This document shows, piece after piece, positions 62,174-64,000 of a DNA stretch of 64,000 bases. Under the pieces are notes generated by a model, which was given only the letters and a program-made list of their open reading frames with translations, did no database searches and was not told where the DNA came from. The stretch comes from Gerris lacustris (Eukaryota; Arthropoda; Insecta; Hemiptera; Gerridae), in the NCBI GenBank assembly GCA_951217055.1, contig OX578282.1:18043877-18107876 (forward strand). Reading direction: 5' to 3'. The stretch's first letter is position 1. Each line of letters begins with the position of its first letter. The position numbers were made by a program, and so were the translations under genes.

Positions 62174-64000
62174 GTAAGTTAATGTTATTTGGATGTTTTT
62201 TGGTGTGCATTTTGTAGTGACATTTTTTTATGTGTATTGAGTGAGACCCAAGATTTTTTTTTTTTTTTTTTGGACATTTTCATGTTTAGGCTATGGAACA
62301 TAAGTCAAAAACGTTACGTTACTTTTAGCTTCAAAACTCAGAAAAGTATAACAGGGAGTTAGAAATGTATAGGAGGTCTGTAATCCAGTCTCCAGCTGTA
62401 GTGCCTTCCCCTACCGCGCTTCGTATGGCTGAAGAAAGTCAAAAAGATTTATATGTGTGACAGGGAGTTAGGAAAGTACAGGAGGTTGCCATCAACTCTT
62501 GGCCCTACCTAGTATGATTTTTTATTGGCCTCTAACATTATTTAGAATTAATAGCCCACCTTCTTTTAAAGTCATATTTAGTTATTAGTCAATAGTATAA
62601 ATATGATTAAATTATAAGGGGTCTGTGTAAATGTGAGATTTTTGAAGAAGAAGAGAAACTGAAGAATAGCTATATCAAAATCTCAGAAATCATCTGGATT
62701 AGATTCCTAGAGAGATGAACTTTCTTGTGTAATAATTTTTATTTTCTCTTGCGACTTAGTGTCATATCAAAAAATAGATTTTTATTAGAAAAGTTATGTC
62801 TGATTTCAATATTATAACATTTTTTAAGATACAAAATATATTCATAGTTTTTTTTAAACATCCAGTATTAAAAGAAAGGTCAGATCAGCCACATTTCACA
62901 TCTAATGATGTGATGCTTCTCCCAAAATTTAGAGCTAAAAATTATTTATCAATTTTGCCTCTCGTTGTATGATTCTACTTTTGGTACTTCTTTAAACTGT
63001 TACTCCCTTTATAAAAAAACAAAAAAAAACAAAAAAAAAAACAGAAGGGAGTTACAGTCTAAAGAAGGTAAATGAATGTTCTTCTTTTGACTGTTACTCC
63101 CCTTATAAAAATCAGAAGTGCGACATTCCTTTGTCTTTCAGTACATTAGAGTAAACATGCCTTTGCTTAATAGTTTTTAGAATGATATTTTAACGTACTT
63201 AAATATTATCTCTACCACAATACTTTCTCACTATTTATTCTTTTTGTATGAGAATTAAATAAAAACTATATCTGATCTCAGTTTATCAGGTTTTCTTAAG
63301 TAAACAAAATCATATTGAAGCTTAGCTGGATTTGAAATTAGATTGAGACACATTTCATTAAAATGTCTTTTATATCAGAATATAATTCTTAAAGTTAATT
63401 ATAAAATTTTGAGATTGGAGTTTGAAAAAGCTTCGCACTATATCACAGCATCCCAAGTGACAAAGTGATTGATCTAGTCTTCCATGAAATAAACTTGGAA
63501 ATATATCAATAAAAATCTATATATCAAGAACCTACCTTGGATATTTCGAACAACATATTATCCCTGTTATTGTTATTGGAAACTTTTCTTTGCTCTCATT
63601 ATATTTGTGTTTATTTTTGCTTTTCTTTTTTTATGGAAAGCAGACAGCCTGGGTAAAATGGACACTCGACTTTTGCTTTTATTAAAAAGTAACACATGCT
63701 TTCTTTATGTTGTTTTGTGTTTTTTAAAGTTCATTTTTTTTTTTTTTTTTTTCTGTTCCTCTTGTTTATTTGATTACTAATGATGCTTATTCTTCTTATT
63801 CGTTCTTTAGACTAATTTACTTTTTAAGTTTAATTCTCTTCAAAACTTGTCCATGAAGTAAAATATTAATTAATAATAATATTTGTTGAATAAACTCTTA
63901 TCAGGGATATGATAATTATTGTGAATTTTTAACCTTTTTAAAAAGCTCAAAAAAAAGTTTATCATTTTTTGAGCATTCATAAAGAAAAAAATTGTTCAAA
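62174..64000 (+). other. Start of the next kinase intron, running off the window
   Basis: Begins with consensus donor GTAAGT. It contains a partial copy of the repeat family with GACAAAGG-type ends near 62985-63180 and no recognisable exon, so the next kinase exon lies beyond base 64000. Confidence 0.8.
62985..63180. mobile_element. Partial copy of the AATAACTATT-GACAAAG element
   Basis: Shares AGTCTAAAGAAGG, TTTTGACTGTTACTCCCCTT, CAGAAGTGCGACATTCCTTT and CATGCCTTTGCTTAATAG with the right arm at 13960-14090. It lies in the kinase intron after the glycine-loop exon. Confidence 0.6.

Overview
This is a 64 kb stretch of AT-rich animal nuclear DNA, most likely from an insect. It is dominated by one very long gene on the + strand. 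That gene is a LAMMER/CLK-family dual-specificity protein kinase, the insect Doa (Darkener of apricot) type. I place five coding exons: 4501-4646, 52071-52281, 55264-56070, 58617-58704 and 62107-62173. The catalytic domain has only just begun when the window ends, so most of the kinase lies beyond base 64000. Intron phases agree at every junction, and the reading frame runs into the canonical glycine-rich loop (LGEGTFGKVV).

The gene has two alternative amino termini. One starts at 4501, immediately after a splice acceptor, so it needs an upstream untranslated exon (a candidate ends at 1402). It carries an SR-repeat N-terminus like other CLK kinases, split over exons 4501-4646 and 52071-52281. 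The other starts inside the gene at 55264, downstream of its own TATA box, and encodes a unique 269-residue N-terminus. Both end in phase 0, so both can splice to the short exon 58617-58704, which encodes the conserved pre-kinase motif DGHLIYHHGDILQGR. The two forms would share the kinase but differ in everything before it, as known for Drosophila Doa.

The 47 kb intron between the two SR exons is a graveyard of small non-autonomous mobile elements. They include hAT-type elements with 8-bp target duplications, piggyBac-type elements bounded by TTAA, pogo/Tigger-type elements with TA ends, tRNA-derived SINEs (two of them as head-to-head fold-backs), several large fold-back families, and a mini-element that keeps a promoter-like hairpin and the start of a protein. 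It also holds many tandem arrays with units of 31 to 300 bp and a (TA)85 microsatellite. The only transposase remnant I recognise is a decayed hAT C-terminus. One intronless ORF inside this intron (9512-9913, 133 residues, 10 cysteines) may be a nested gene of unknown function.

I see no rRNA, functional tRNA, CRISPR array, or viral gene. All exon calls come from reading frames, splice signals and remembered family motifs; no alignment or transcript data were available.
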